DNA of 64,000 bases from Saccharothrix espanaensis DSM 44229 (GCF_000328705.1 NC_019673.1:8319501-8383500), one strand, 5' to 3'; shown: positions 44,525 to 52,755, counted from the stretch's first letter. Numbers and translations are program-made. The notes: a model not told the origin generated them from the sequence alone.

Positions 44525-45901
44525 ATGGCTGAACTGCCTTCGGGCACGTCCCGGCGTTCGGTCGGGTGGGAGTTCCGCACCGTGCGGTGGATCGTCCGCC
44601 ATCCCGGTGCGGTTGTCGGTCCCGGCGCTGCCGGGGTTTCTGTGGCTGAGCTGGGCGCGACGGCTACCGGCGGTGTCGTCGGCGGCCTGGTGCTCGGCGC
44701 GGCTGCTTGGTACCGGGGGCACCCGGACACGTTCGACGTGTGGGCCGCTCCGGTGCTGCGGGCGTGGCGGCGTCGGTGGGCCGGTGCCTACCGCAGCCGG
44801 CGATGGGTGAACTTGATGGGCTCGTGCGGGCTGACCAAGGTGCACCACAAGACCGGGGAAACGTTGGTACCGCGCGTGTTGCGAGTCCGGGCCTGGTCGC
44901 CGTCGATCGACACCGTTCGGGTGCGGCTGGTGCCCGGTCAGGCGTTGCGGGCGTTCTCGGCGGTGTTGCCGGAGTTGGCGGCGACACTCAAGGCCGAACG
45001 GGTCGCGGTCGAACAAGGCCGGCCCGGTGAGGTCGTGCTGATCGTCCAGCGGGACGAACCGTTTGACCGGGTCATTCCCGCGCCGGCCATGCCGGAGTCC
45101 TCCGACGCCGTTGACCTGCGGTCGCTGTGCCTCGGGGAGACGGAGCTGGGCGAGGAGTGGCGTGAGCCGCTGATCGGCACGCACCACCTGACAGCCGGCG
45201 CTACCGGGGCGGGCAAGAACTCGGTGGTGATGGCGAAGCTGCGGGCGGTCGCTCCGATGATCCGTGACGGCTTGGTGCGGCCGTGGGTGTGCGACCCGAA
45301 GCTGTTCGAGTTCGTGGCGCTGCGGCCGATCCTGGACGGTCGGTACGCGGACACGCCGGAGGACTGCGCGGAGTTGATCGCGCGGTTCGTGTCGAACATG
45401 GAACGCAAGCAAAAGCGGTTGCAGCGCAAGGGAAAGCGCGGCGTTCCGGTGTCGCGTGAACATCCCGTGGACTGGCTGATCCTGGATGAGGTCGGCTACC
45501 TGATGTCGTACAACTCGGAGTACGCGCACGAGATCACCAACGCGTGTGCGGTCATCTCCTCGATGGGTCGCGCGACGAATGACGTGATCGACGTCTACGT
45601 GCAGGAGCCGTCCAAGGACGTGCTCCCGGTCCGGGACCTGTTGCCGCACAGGGTGTGCCTGCGGGTCACCAGCGAGCGGCACCCGGACATGGTCCTGGGC
45701 GACGGTGCCCGTGAGCGCGGGGCGATTGCCGACGAGATCGCCGCAGACGGGACCTCGGCCGGTATCGGGTACCGGGTCGACGGCCGGTCCCGAACACCTC
45801 GGCGGGTGCGCGCGGCCTACACCAGTGACGCGGACATTGACGAACTCGTGGCGTTCGTCCAGGCCGGTCCGGCCGGTCCCGGCCTGCGCGCTGTCGCCTG
45901 A
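44525..45901 (+). CDS. TraB/FtsK-like conjugative DNA translocase
   Basis: A 458-residue FtsK/SpoIIIE-family ATPase. N-terminal membrane segments lie at about residues 30-65 (VVGPGAAGVSVAELGATATGG region). The motor domain has Walker A in GATGAGKNS, CDPKLFEF, and Walker B in WLILDEVGYLM, with arginine-rich motifs near the end (VCLRVTS, RERGAIADEI). In actinomycete elements a single hexameric TraB-like pump moves double-stranded DNA between hyphae, in place of a type IV system. GGGGG nine bases before the ATG serves as ribosome binding site. Confidence 0.92.
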   Translation: MAELPSGTSRRSVGWEFRTVRWIVRHPGAVVGPGAAGVSVAELGATATGGVVGGLVLGAAAWYRGHPDTFDVWAAPVLRAWRRRWAGAYRSRRWVNLMGSCGLTKVHHKTGETLVPRVLRVRAWSPSIDTVRVRLVPGQALRAFSAVLPELAATLKAERVAVEQGRPGEVVLIVQRDEPFDRVIPAPAMPESSDAVDLRSLCLGETELGEEWREPLIGTHHLTAGATGAGKNSVVMAKLRAVAPMIRDGLVRPWVCDPKLFEFVALRPILDGRYADTPEDCAELIARFVSNMERKQKRLQRKGKRGVPVSREHPVDWLILDEVGYLMSYNSEYAHEITNACAVISSMGRATNDVIDVYVQEPSKDVLPVRDLLPHRVCLRVTSERHPDMVLGDGARERGAIADEIAADGTSAGIGYRVDGRSRTPRRVRAAYTSDADIDELVAFVQAGPAGPGLRAVA

Positions 45902-45928
45902 ATCCCTTCTCGCACTTGGAGTCTTGCC

Positions 45929-46282
45929 ATGTCCAACTCACTGGACCGGATCATTCGAACCTTGCGGTCGTTCATGCGTACCTCGGGCTTGCCTCGGCCG
46001 GATCGGCTGGTCATCTTCGGCCGGTCCGGTTCGGTGCACGTCGAGTTCACCTCCGGCACCGCGCCGGATCGGCTGGCCGCGCTGCTGCTGTGGGTGACCC
46101 AGCTCGACGGGCTGACCCTCACGTGGACGTTGCGGCCGGACAACACGCTCACGGTCTCGGCGACCGCCCGGAACCGCACCGGGCTGACGTTCGGCCTCAC
46201 GGCCTCGGCCACGGTGTCCGACCTCGGCGGCGCGCGGACAGACAAGGCCACGGTGACCCTCGGCTCGGATCAGGAAGACTGA
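45929..46282 (+). CDS. Hypothetical element protein between traB and int
   Basis: A 117-residue protein starting MSNSLDRIIRTLRSFMRTSG. It looks beta-rich (RLVIFGRSGSVHVEF, LTLTWTLRPDNTLTVSATA) and ends in LGSDQED. Proteins with this sort of N-terminus (helix, then a GLPRP turn) occur in other actinomycete elements between the translocase and replication genes. Its end is only 25 bases from the integrase frame, where rep and xis would normally lie; the junction may be a deletion scar. Confidence 0.65.
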   Translation: MSNSLDRIIRTLRSFMRTSGLPRPDRLVIFGRSGSVHVEFTSGTAPDRLAALLLWVTQLDGLTLTWTLRPDNTLTVSATARNRTGLTFGLTASATVSDLGGARTDKATVTLGSDQED

Positions 46283-46307
46283 AACCGAGATCTCGGTTGG
46301 GACCTGG

Positions 46308-47306
46308 GTGGACCCGAGAGCCAAGTCCCCCATCGACGATGACGTCACAGTGGAAGTCTTCGGTACGAAGTGGCTCGCTGACCTCGACGTGGACGAAGCG
46401 TCACGCGAGGTCATGGAGATGAGGTTCCGGAAGAACATCTTTCCGCACCTCGGCGAGCGGGCCGTCACCGCCGTCAAGGCGTCGGATATCCGGTCGTGGG
46501 ACAGCAGGCTCCGCAGGGCGAACCTGTCCGACCAGTACCGGCACACGTTGTTCAAGAACCTCTCGGCGCTCCTCAACGCGGCGGTTGACGACGAACTGAT
46601 CCGCAAGAACCCGTGCAGCGGGAAGTCGGTCAAGATGCCCAAAGCACCGAAGAACAAAGTCGTGCCCTGGACAGAAGATCAGGTGTGGGCCGTTCAGCAA
46701 GGTCTGCCGAAGAGGTTCCGGGTACTCACGGACCTGGGGGCGGGGCTGGGGCTACGTCAAGGCGAGTGCATCGCCCTGGCCGTCGATGACCTGAACCGGG
46801 AGAGCGGTCGGGTCAGCGTGTGCCGTCAGATCAAGACCGTGCGGAGCCAGCCGGTGTTCGACCTGCCGAAGTACGACAGTGTCCGGGAGGTACCACTCCC
46901 GGAACCGGTGTTGGAAGCGATCGACCGGCACATGCGGGACTTCCCGCCCGTGGAGATCACGCTTCCGTGGGCCGTACCGGGTGGGAAGCTGGTCACCGCT
47001 CGGGTGATCGTCACGTCGATGCGCGGTCTGTCGATCCGAGCGAACGACTTCGACCGGAACTACTGGAAGCAAGCTCTCCAGGCGGCGAACATGCCACACG
47101 GTCGGTATGAGAACGGGATGCACGACCTGAGACACTTCTTCGCTTCAGTGCTCCTCGACCAGGGTGAGTCGATCAAGGCGGTTGCCGAGTGGCTGGGTCA
47201 TGCGGACGCGTCGTTCACCCTTCGGACCTACACGCACCTGATGCCCAGCAGCGACCAACGAACCCGAGGTGTCATCGACGGCGTCTACTCCCGTCGCGAC
47301 CAGTAG
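46308..47306 (+). CDS. int: Tyrosine recombinase (integrase), N-terminus apparently lost
   Basis: A 332-residue phage-type integrase. Catalytic residues: Arg in AGLGLRQGECIALA, the box HDLRHFF, His in WLGHADASF and the nucleophile Tyr in RTYTHLM. The core-binding domain is at ~residues 20-105. In related actinomycete integrases a 50-60 residue arm-binding region precedes the equivalent of VDPRAK. Here the frame does continue upstream with an integrase-like SVGTW, but ends at a stop at 46254 with no usable start, so GTG at 46308 is only the first candidate. It lies 365 bases from attR. The catalytic core looks intact. Confidence 0.88.
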   Translation: MDPRAKSPIDDDVTVEVFGTKWLADLDVDEASREVMEMRFRKNIFPHLGERAVTAVKASDIRSWDSRLRRANLSDQYRHTLFKNLSALLNAAVDDELIRKNPCSGKSVKMPKAPKNKVVPWTEDQVWAVQQGLPKRFRVLTDLGAGLGLRQGECIALAVDDLNRESGRVSVCRQIKTVRSQPVFDLPKYDSVREVPLPEPVLEAIDRHMRDFPPVEITLPWAVPGGKLVTARVIVTSMRGLSIRANDFDRNYWKQALQAANMPHGRYENGMHDLRHFFASVLLDQGESIKAVAEWLGHADASFTLRTYTHLMPSSDQRTRGVIDGVYSRRDQ

Positions 47307-47671
47307 CAGGTCGGTCCCTGTACGCTCTGGTGCCAAGAGGGCTTCTGGATGGCAGGGAGGTGCGTGGAGTGGGCAAGTTTCCCGTTGCCGGACCGGGCTC
47401 CGCACCTTCTCGTCAACTCAGCCGCAGTTCTATGGGCGGAGTGGTCCTGCAAGCAGGCCGCGACGTGTACGTCTTCGTCGTGCAGTCTTCAAAAAACCTC
47501 GCAACTAGTTGATTCGGGTCTTCGCGTAACTGGAACCGAGTCCCCATCCGGGTGGACAGCCTGACACCCGCGTCCAACGTTCACCCGCGCGCTGACGATG
47601 CCGCGACGGCCCCAGCACGGCCCACGAAGATCCACAAGGCCGTTAGTGCCTGGTCAGACCATGGTTTTGGA
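47307..47671. other. Non-coding right end of the element
   Basis: Between the integrase stop and attR. No convincing gene; short frames lack coding character. It has GACGGCCCCA...ACGGCCCA at 47606-47626 and TTTTGGACAG at 47665-47674, both of which also occur in direct orientation inside the left end (36253-36274 and 36283-36292). These may be arm-type integrase sites. Confidence 0.55.
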
Positions 47672-47713
47672 CAGATCGACAAGATCTTCTGGGAGACGAA
47701 GGCCGCGGCCTGA
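47672..47713 (+). repeat. attR: displaced host 3' end of sodN
   Basis: Direct repeat of 36122-36163. It encodes the same residues and stop (QIDKIFWETKAAA) but with GC-ending codons ATC, TTC and GCC, in keeping with host codon bias. It is therefore probably the original chromosomal 3' end of sodN, cut off from its gene. Confidence 0.9.
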
Positions 47714-47725
47714 TCGCGTCCTGAC

Positions 47726-47770
47726 CACGGCACCGGCCGAGCGGACACCCTCCGCCCGACCGGTGCCGTG
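47726..47770 (+). terminator. Original sodN terminator, now beyond attR
   Basis: Eleven-base perfect arms CACGGCACCGG / CCGGTGCCGTG (47726-47736, 47760-47770), 12 bases after the displaced sodN stop. It now separates the element from the convergent kinase gene. Confidence 0.8.
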
Positions 47771-47800
47771 CTCGTTCTCCCGTGCCGCTCTTGTGCTCCC

Positions 47801-48664
47801 CTAACGGTCGGCGGCGAACGCGAGCAACTCCTCCACCGCCCCGTCGGGACCGCCGTAGGTCAGGTGGCCGATGACCAGGAGCGGCGCGTCGACCTGCGAC
47901 CACGTGCGCAGCCGGTCGTGGTCGAGGCCGTACGCGGTGGCGACCCGGGCGCACCGGTCCTCGATGCCCTCCTTGCCGGCCGCGTCGACGACGTAGTCCA
48001 TGGCGTCGAAGCACGGGTCGCCCACGCACGTCTTCGGGTCGATCGCGACCAGGCCGCGCGCGCCACCGTCCAGGACGTTGCCGGGGTGCAGGTCGCCGTG
48101 CAGGAGGACCTCGGTCGACGCCGTGTCGAGCAGGTGTCGGCAACGCCGCACCGCCAAGTCCCAGACCTCGCGGTCGACGTGCGCCGCGATGACGGGCTCG
48201 GCCAACCGGCGGCCGATCCGTGCGAAAGCCTCCTCCATGCGACCGCCCAACGTCCGCTCCAGCCCGACCGGCGGCGGCACGGAGTGCAGCGCCGTCATCA
48301 ACCCCGCCCACTCCGCCGGAGCCGGCGCGGCCTGCACCCCCGGCACAACGGCCTCCAACAACACGGCCCCGGTCTCGGCCGCCAACACCCCGACGACCCG
48401 CCCGGACGGCGCGAGCGACCGCAACATCTCGACCTGCGAGTCCAGGAACCCCTCGTCCGGGGTCAACTTGAGCACGGCCGGGGCACCGTCAGCCGTAGTG
48501 CACCGAACAGCGACCGACGACGCCCCGTCGTCGTAGGGCTCCCCCAACACCAGCCCCCACCGTGCAGCCAACGACTCAGCACGCGCCGGAACCCCAACGC
48601 ACCACCCCGCCACCTCCGGCCCGAACCTCAGCCACAGCCGCGCGATCAAGTCGTCAACGTTCAT
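47801..48664 (-). CDS. APH(6)/hydroxyurea-type aminoglycoside phosphotransferase
   Basis: A 287-residue kinase-fold protein of the APH(6)/streptomycin 6-kinase group. Seen: the ATP-binding strand PAVLKLTPDEGF, the catalytic loop VLLHGDLHPGNVL (Brenner-like HGDLHxxN) and the metal-binding AIDPKTCVGDPCFDAMDYV. Such enzymes phosphorylate streptomycin or hydroxyurea, but many members in soil actinomycetes have no shown antibiotic substrate. Its ATG lies inside the end of the upstream gene (11-base overlap), so the two are coupled. Confidence 0.88.
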   Translation of the reverse strand: MNVDDLIARLWLRFGPEVAGWCVGVPARAESLAARWGLVLGEPYDDGASSVAVRCTTADGAPAVLKLTPDEGFLDSQVEMLRSLAPSGRVVGVLAAETGAVLLEAVVPGVQAAPAPAEWAGLMTALHSVPPPVGLERTLGGRMEEAFARIGRRLAEPVIAAHVDREVWDLAVRRCRHLLDTASTEVLLHGDLHPGNVLDGGARGLVAIDPKTCVGDPCFDAMDYVVDAAGKEGIEDRCARVATAYGLDHDRLRTWSQVDAPLLVIGHLTYGGPDGAVEELLAFAADR

Positions 48665-49640
48665 CGACCAAGTATCTATAGGTCAACGGAGTCAGGTTCT
48701 CCTCGACCACTCGCCACGGGTGGACGACGTGCAACGTGCCGCCGGACGCCGCAGGCTCGTCACCGCGCTTCAAGGCGATCGAGTGCACCACGGCCAGCAT
48801 GGTGTTCGGGTACTCGCGGAGGTGCAGGTCGACCTCGTTGCGGGTCAGGATCACCTCGCTGTCCGGCCCCCACCGGCTGGTCGTCCCCTTGACCTCGACG
48901 AACAGGTGCTCGTCCGCGCGGGTGGCGTCCAGGTCGTACGACTCGCGCGCGCCGACGTCCTTCACCTGGTAACCCTCGGCGCGCAGGTGCTCGATGACGA
49001 CCTTCACGGCCCGCTTCTCGATCGCGGTCTTCTCCGGCGCGCTGAGCCGCATCCCCTGCCCGCGCCCGGTCCGCCTGCCCGCCGACCGCTCGCCGGCCAC
49101 GATGGCGTCCGCCACCTCGGGCGACGGCTCCCCGGGAACGTCGAGTCGCAGGTAGAGCGTGCTGAGCATGGCCAACATGTGCGCGAGATCGTGCTCCAGC
49201 ACAGACTCGTCGGGGATGGCGCCGGCGGGGTACGTGAACGCGGTGACCGTCGCGGCTTCGTAAGCGGCCCCGAGCTTGCGCTTCCGCGACGGCAGGGCGA
49301 GGCTGTCCACCCGGTCGAGGCGCACTTCCAGTTGGTCGGCCAGTGCGTTGCGCGCCCAGTCGACCCGCACCTTCAGTTCTCTCCTGGGCCGTGGCTTGTA
49401 CTCGCCGTTCACGACGTGGGTCGAGCCCTGCATCAACGTCAGGTGGACGTTGGTCCCGTAGGCGTCGAACAGGTACACGACGTACCAGCCCTGCGTCGCC
49501 GATGGCGAGTGGTCCTGCGAGTAGACGCGCACCCACGGGATCTCGCTCTTGCGGCCGATGTGGTCACGGGCTTGGACGCTCAGCGTCTCGATCGGGATCG
49601 GCAAGGTCGTGTTGGCCGCGGTGCGTGCTCGCGAATCCAC
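48654..49640 (-). CDS. MrcB_N-DUF3883 protein (main open frame; N-terminus frameshifted)
   Basis: The open part encodes 328 residues. Up to about residue 170 it matches the MrcB N-terminal (DUF3578-like) fold, seen in SATQGWYVVYLFDAYG and LTLMQGST. The C-terminal ~130 residues are DUF3883 (NOV_C-like), a PD-(D/E)XK-like domain: EKRAVKVVIEHLRAEGYQVKDV, YDLDATRADEHLFVEVKG. MrcB_N + DUF3883 occurs in restriction and other defence proteins. The GTG at 49640 follows only a few non-homologous codons; the true N-terminal residues lie upstream in two other frames (see the next entry), so this may be a pseudogene. Confidence 0.75.
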   Translation of the reverse strand: MDSRARTAANTTLPIPIETLSVQARDHIGRKSEIPWVRVYSQDHSPSATQGWYVVYLFDAYGTNVHLTLMQGSTHVVNGEYKPRPRRELKVRVDWARNALADQLEVRLDRVDSLALPSRKRKLGAAYEAATVTAFTYPAGAIPDESVLEHDLAHMLAMLSTLYLRLDVPGEPSPEVADAIVAGERSAGRRTGRGQGMRLSAPEKTAIEKRAVKVVIEHLRAEGYQVKDVGARESYDLDATRADEHLFVEVKGTTSRWGPDSEVILTRNEVDLHLREYPNTMLAVVHSIALKRGDEPAASGGTLHVVHPWRVVEENLTPLTYRYLVDER

Positions 49641-49791
49641 TCGGCGATGCCTCCCTCCACCAGCTCGCCGCGGCGTTGCATGCGGGGGTGTGGGTGGAGT
49701 GGAACTGGGACTGGAGCCGTAAGACGTCCTCTAGTAGCTCGCGCCCGCCACGGAAAGTAGTCGATGTGATCTTCCGCAAAGGCACGTTCAC
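49641..49791 (-). pseudogene. Frameshifted N-terminal coding remnant of the MrcB_N-DUF3883 gene
   Basis: Reading from a GTG at 49791, one frame gives VPLRKITSTTFRGGRELL and EDVLRLQSQFHSTHTP; the next frame continues MQRRGELVEGGIAEWIREHA; the third frame is the downstream CDS (from NTTLPIP). Joined, they form one sensible N-terminus. One missing base near 49684 (in GGGGG) and one near 49625-49628 (GGTGCGTG) would restore the frame. Either two real single-base losses or sequence errors. Confidence 0.7.
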
Positions 49792-49814
49792 CGTCCCGAC
49801 ACTAGGATCGCCCC

Positions 49815-50417
49815 GTGTCCTCTCACGTTTACCTGCTCCGCCACGGCCAGACCGAGTGGTCCGAGAGCGGGCGGCATACCGGGCGTTCCGACATTCCCCT
49901 GACCGGTGAAGGGGTTCAGCAGGCTCGGCGGGCGGGGGCGGTGCTGGCCCGGTTGCGGGGGACGGACCGGCCGGCTGCCCTGGTGTTGAGCAGTCCTCGG
50001 GAACGGGCCTGGCGGACGGCCGAGTCGGCCGGGTTGGAGGCCGAGCGGACCGAGGAGCTCGCCGAGTGGGACTACGGCGACTACGAGGGCCTCACCACGC
50101 CTCAGATCCGGGAGACCGTGCCCGGCTGGACCGTCTGGACCCACCCCGTCCCGAACGGCGAGAGCCACGACGAGGTGCGGGTGCGCGCCGAGGCCGTGGT
50201 CGCCCGCGCCCGGCAGGCGCTGGCCGGCGGGGACGTGGTGCTGGTGGGGCACGGGCACTTCAGCCGGGTGCTGATCGCCACCTGGCTGGGCCTGCCGCCC
50301 GGCGAGGGCGTCCACTTCGGACTCGACCCGGCCGGGCTGACCGTGCTCGGCGACGAGCGGGGCGACCCGCAGGTGCGCCGGCTCAACGTGCCCGCCTGGG
50401 AGGTCGACGTTGACTGA
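49815..50417 (+). CDS. Histidine phosphatase (phosphoglycerate mutase-like)
   Basis: A 200-residue branch of the histidine phosphatase superfamily: N-terminal LLRHGQTEWSESGRHTGRSDIPLT with the phospho-accepting His, SSPRERAWRTAE, the proton donor Glu region EWDYGDYEG, and the second His in VLVGHGHFSR. It probably acts as a general acid phosphatase on small substrates. GTG start; overlaps the acetyltransferase gene by eight bases. Confidence 0.92.
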   Translation: MSSHVYLLRHGQTEWSESGRHTGRSDIPLTGEGVQQARRAGAVLARLRGTDRPAALVLSSPRERAWRTAESAGLEAERTEELAEWDYGDYEGLTTPQIRETVPGWTVWTHPVPNGESHDEVRVRAEAVVARARQALAGGDVVLVGHGHFSRVLIATWLGLPPGEGVHFGLDPAGLTVLGDERGDPQVRRLNVPAWEVDVD

Positions 50418-50898
50418 TCCCCGCATCCGCCGGGTCCGGCCGGGGGACGTGCCGGCGATCGTGGGGCTGGTCGAGGAGCTCGCCGAGTACGAGCGGGCCC
50501 GCGACGAGTGCCTGCTGACCGCCGACCAGCTGCACGAGGCGCTGTTCCGGGACGCGCCGGCGCTGTTCGGCCACGTGGCCGAAGTGGACGGCCAGGTGGT
50601 CGGGATGGCGTTGTGGTTCCTGAACTTCTCCACCTGGCGCGGCGTGCACGGCCTCTACCTGGAGGACCTCTACGTCCGACCGGACCAGCGCGGCGGCGGC
50701 TTGGGCAAGGCGCTGCTGCGGGCCCTGGCGCAGGAGTGCGTGGCCCGGGGCTACGCGCGGTTCGAGTGGTCGGTGCTGGACTGGAACGAGCCCGCGATCG
50801 GCTTCTACCGGTCGCTGGGCGCGGTCCCGATGGACGAGTGGACGGTGTTCCGGCTCTCCGGCGAGGCCCTGGCCGCGCTCGGCGGGGTCGACGGCTGA
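50410..50898 (+). CDS. GNAT acetyltransferase (diamine-type)
   Basis: A 162-residue GNAT protein. The acetyl-CoA pyrophosphate loop is VRPDQRGGGLGKALL; LYLEDLYV precedes it and FEWSVLDWNEPAIGFYRSLGA follows, as in the spermidine/diamine N-acetyltransferase (SSAT-like) group. The start overlaps the phosphatase stop by eight bases. Substrate not decided; a polyamine is plausible. Confidence 0.9.
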   Translation: MTDPRIRRVRPGDVPAIVGLVEELAEYERARDECLLTADQLHEALFRDAPALFGHVAEVDGQVVGMALWFLNFSTWRGVHGLYLEDLYVRPDQRGGGLGKALLRALAQECVARGYARFEWSVLDWNEPAIGFYRSLGAVPMDEWTVFRLSGEALAALGGVDG

Positions 50899-50901
50899 TC
50901 C

Positions 50902-50949
50902 CGGACGGCGCGCGGATCGGCGAAGCTCCCCCCGTTCGTGCGCCGTCCG
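50902..50949 (+). terminator. Probable terminator after phosphatase-GNAT operon
   Basis: Ten-base arms CGGACGGCGC / GCGCCGTCCG around a 28-base loop, followed by a second smaller hairpin of CCCCCCGG/CCGGGGG near 50978-50995, between convergent genes. Confidence 0.55.
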
Positions 50950-51008
50950 GGGACGTCCTCACCGAGCGTGTCCGCCGGGCTCCCCCCGGACCGGGGGACG
51001 TCCGGCGG

Positions 51009-51806
51009 TCAGCGCTTGACGCCCACCGCGCCGTAGCTGACGGTCTCCGCGCCGGTCGCCGCCTCGCCCTCGCCGTGCCACTTGGCGGCCAGCACCAGGC
51101 CCGGCTCCAGCAGGTCGAAGCCCGCGAGCAGCGGCTCGACCTCGGCCCGGGACCGGGCCACGATCGGGGTCAGCGTCTCGGCCGCCACGCCGACCAGCTT
51201 GTCCACCATGTCCGGCTGCACGTCGGCGGTCAGGTGGCTGACGACCAGGTGGCTGCCGGGCGCCATCGCGGCCCGGTAGCGGGCCACCACCTCGGCGGGC
51301 CGGTCGTCGTCGGTCAGGTACGGCAGGATCCCCACCATCAGCACGGCCACCGGCCGGCCCAGGTCGAGCAGGTCGCGCACCTCGGGCGAGCCCAGGACCG
51401 CGTCCGGGTCGCGCAGGTCGGCTTCCGCCACGGCCACGCTGGGGCTCTCGCGCAGCATCGTCCGCCCGTGGGCGACGGTCGCGGGCTCGTTGTCCACGTA
51501 CACCACGCGGCACGCCGGGTCGGCCTGCTGGGCGACCTCGTGCACGTTGCCGGCGGTCGGGATGCCGGAGCCGAGGTCGAGGAACTGGCGGACGCCGTCG
51601 GCCACGCACCGCCGGACGGCCCGGCGCAGGAACGCGCGGGTGTGCTGGGCGATGGCGGCGGCGGGCACGATCTTGAGGGACTGCTCGGCGAACTCGCGGT
51701 CGACCGCGAAGTTGTGCGCGCCGCCGAGGTAGTAGTCGTACAGCCGGGCCACGTTGGGGCGCTCGGCGTCACCGCTCGACGACACCCACCTCGGGGGGTT
51801 CTGCAC
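51009..51806 (-). CDS. DUF574-type SAM-dependent methyltransferase
   Basis: A 265-residue protein of the actinomycete-specific Methyltransf_19 (DUF574) family: PNVARLYDYYLGGAHNFAVD, the SAM-binding strand FLDLGSGIPTAGNVHEVA, VVYVDNEPATVAHG and a VLMVGILPYL strand. These genes are very numerous in actinomycetes and often occur near regulators; substrates are mostly unknown. The GTG at 51806 is preferred, with GAGG a few bases upstream; a GTG at 51818 is possible. Confidence 0.88.
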   Translation of the reverse strand: MQNPPRWVSSSGDAERPNVARLYDYYLGGAHNFAVDREFAEQSLKIVPAAAIAQHTRAFLRRAVRRCVADGVRQFLDLGSGIPTAGNVHEVAQQADPACRVVYVDNEPATVAHGRTMLRESPSVAVAEADLRDPDAVLGSPEVRDLLDLGRPVAVLMVGILPYLTDDDRPAEVVARYRAAMAPGSHLVVSHLTADVQPDMVDKLVGVAAETLTPIVARSRAEVEPLLAGFDLLEPGLVLAAKWHGEGEAATGAETVSYGAVGVKR

Positions 51807-51950
51807 TGCGCACCTCACCCTGCCTGGCTCCCGGAGCGGCGCGAACGCCTGCCAGACGGTATCCGGCTACTCCGTTCGTGTCCATCCGCCAAACGTGAAC
51901 ACGCAGGGTGATTGTGACTGGTGGAGCGGCGAAATCCAAACCCGGTGGTG

Positions 51951-51997
51951 CCCGGCCGAGGGGGCGGTGCAGGGGACGGTCAGCCCCCTCGGCCGGG
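51951..51997 (-). terminator. Terminator of the protease gene
   Basis: Perfect 15-base arms (51951-51965, 51983-51997), loop 17 bases, 15 bases downstream of the protease stop on the minus strand. Confidence 0.85.
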
Positions 51998-52011
51998 AAA
52001 CCCGGTACCGG

Positions 52012-52755
52012 TCAGACGCCGGCGTAGGAGCGGATCCAGTCGCGGTAGCGCGTGACGGCGGTGTAGTTCGACGTGGTCGAGCGGTCGCTCGTGGAGGCCA
52101 CGCCGACCTGGTAGTACCGGCCGTCGACCGGGCTGGTGGCGAACATCGGGCCGCCCGAGTCACCGCCGGCCGCGATGCCGTTGATCCGGGTCACCGAGAT
52201 GGCGATGCCGCCCCGGTAGTCACGCCCGTTGACGTTGGTCACCCGGGTGTTGGCGACCTTGAGGTAGCGGGACTGGCAGTTGATCTCGGGCTGGTTGGTG
52301 CAGGTCGCGCCCCAGCCGAAGAGCTGCACGGTCTGCCCGTTGGCGACCGCGCTGGTGGTGCCCAGCGGCGCGTAGGTCGCGGTCACCGAGCGGTCGATCT
52401 GCGCCAGGGCGAGGTCGGCCGACGGGTGCTGGATGATCCTGGTCGCGGTCACCAGGGTGCCGCCGGTGGTCTGGTCGAGGCTGCCGACGCGGAAGGTGTA
52501 GGTGCCGGAGCCGGCGACGCAGTGCTGCGCGGTCAGGATCCAGCGCGCGGCGATGATGGTGGCCGAGCAGTTCTGCTGGCCGTTGCGGAAGAGTCGGGCC
52601 GCCCACGGGGCGTTGGAGGCGTTGCCGCCCCCGATGATGTACGGCTGGACGTCCTGGGCCTGCGCGGCTGCGGGGGCCAGGGTGGTCAGCGCCAGGGCGG
52701 ACAACAACGCGGTGGCGGCTCCGGCCACCGCGGTCAGGGCGCGGTTCAATCGCAT
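52012..52755 (-). CDS. Secreted trypsin-like serine protease (S1)
   Basis: A 247-residue secreted chymotrypsin-fold protease. A signal peptide (to about AAAQAQD, residue 35) is followed directly by IIGGGNASNAPWAARL, the mature N-terminus type. The triad is complete: His in LTAQHC, Asp in HPSADLALAQ, Ser in GGDSGGPMF. Cysteines pair in usual positions (NCSAT/HC and CTN/NC). There is almost no propeptide. Probably extracellular protein degradation. Confidence 0.93.
   Translation of the reverse strand: MRLNRALTAVAGAATALLSALALTTLAPAAAQAQDVQPYIIGGGNASNAPWAARLFRNGQQNCSATIIAARWILTAQHCVAGSGTYTFRVGSLDQTTGGTLVTATRIIQHPSADLALAQIDRSVTATYAPLGTTSAVANGQTVQLFGWGATCTNQPEINCQSRYLKVANTRVTNVNGRDYRGGIAISVTRINGIAAGGDSGGPMFATSPVDGRYYQVGVASTSDRSTTSNYTAVTRYRDWIRSYAGV

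Larger units (their letters stand above)
36122..47713 (+). mobile_element. Integrated actinomycete conjugative element inserted in sodN
   Basis: An ~11.5 kb element bounded by the 42-base att repeats. It has the gene set of actinomycete integrative and conjugative elements that move double-stranded DNA with one FtsK-like protein: tyrosine recombinase at the right edge, TraB/FtsK translocase, GntR (KorSA-like) regulator, a TPR/XRE-type regulator and a chain of small genes. Cargo at the left end is AT-richer and encodes a putative nuclease and a membrane protein. I see no Rep/primase-polymerase and no Xis gene, and the integrase N-terminus appears lost, so it may not move by itself now. Confidence 0.88.

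Noticed and set aside
47349..47564. 71-codon frame after the integrase
   Set aside because: No family signal and Ser/Cys-rich composition; it lies in the probable attP arm region.
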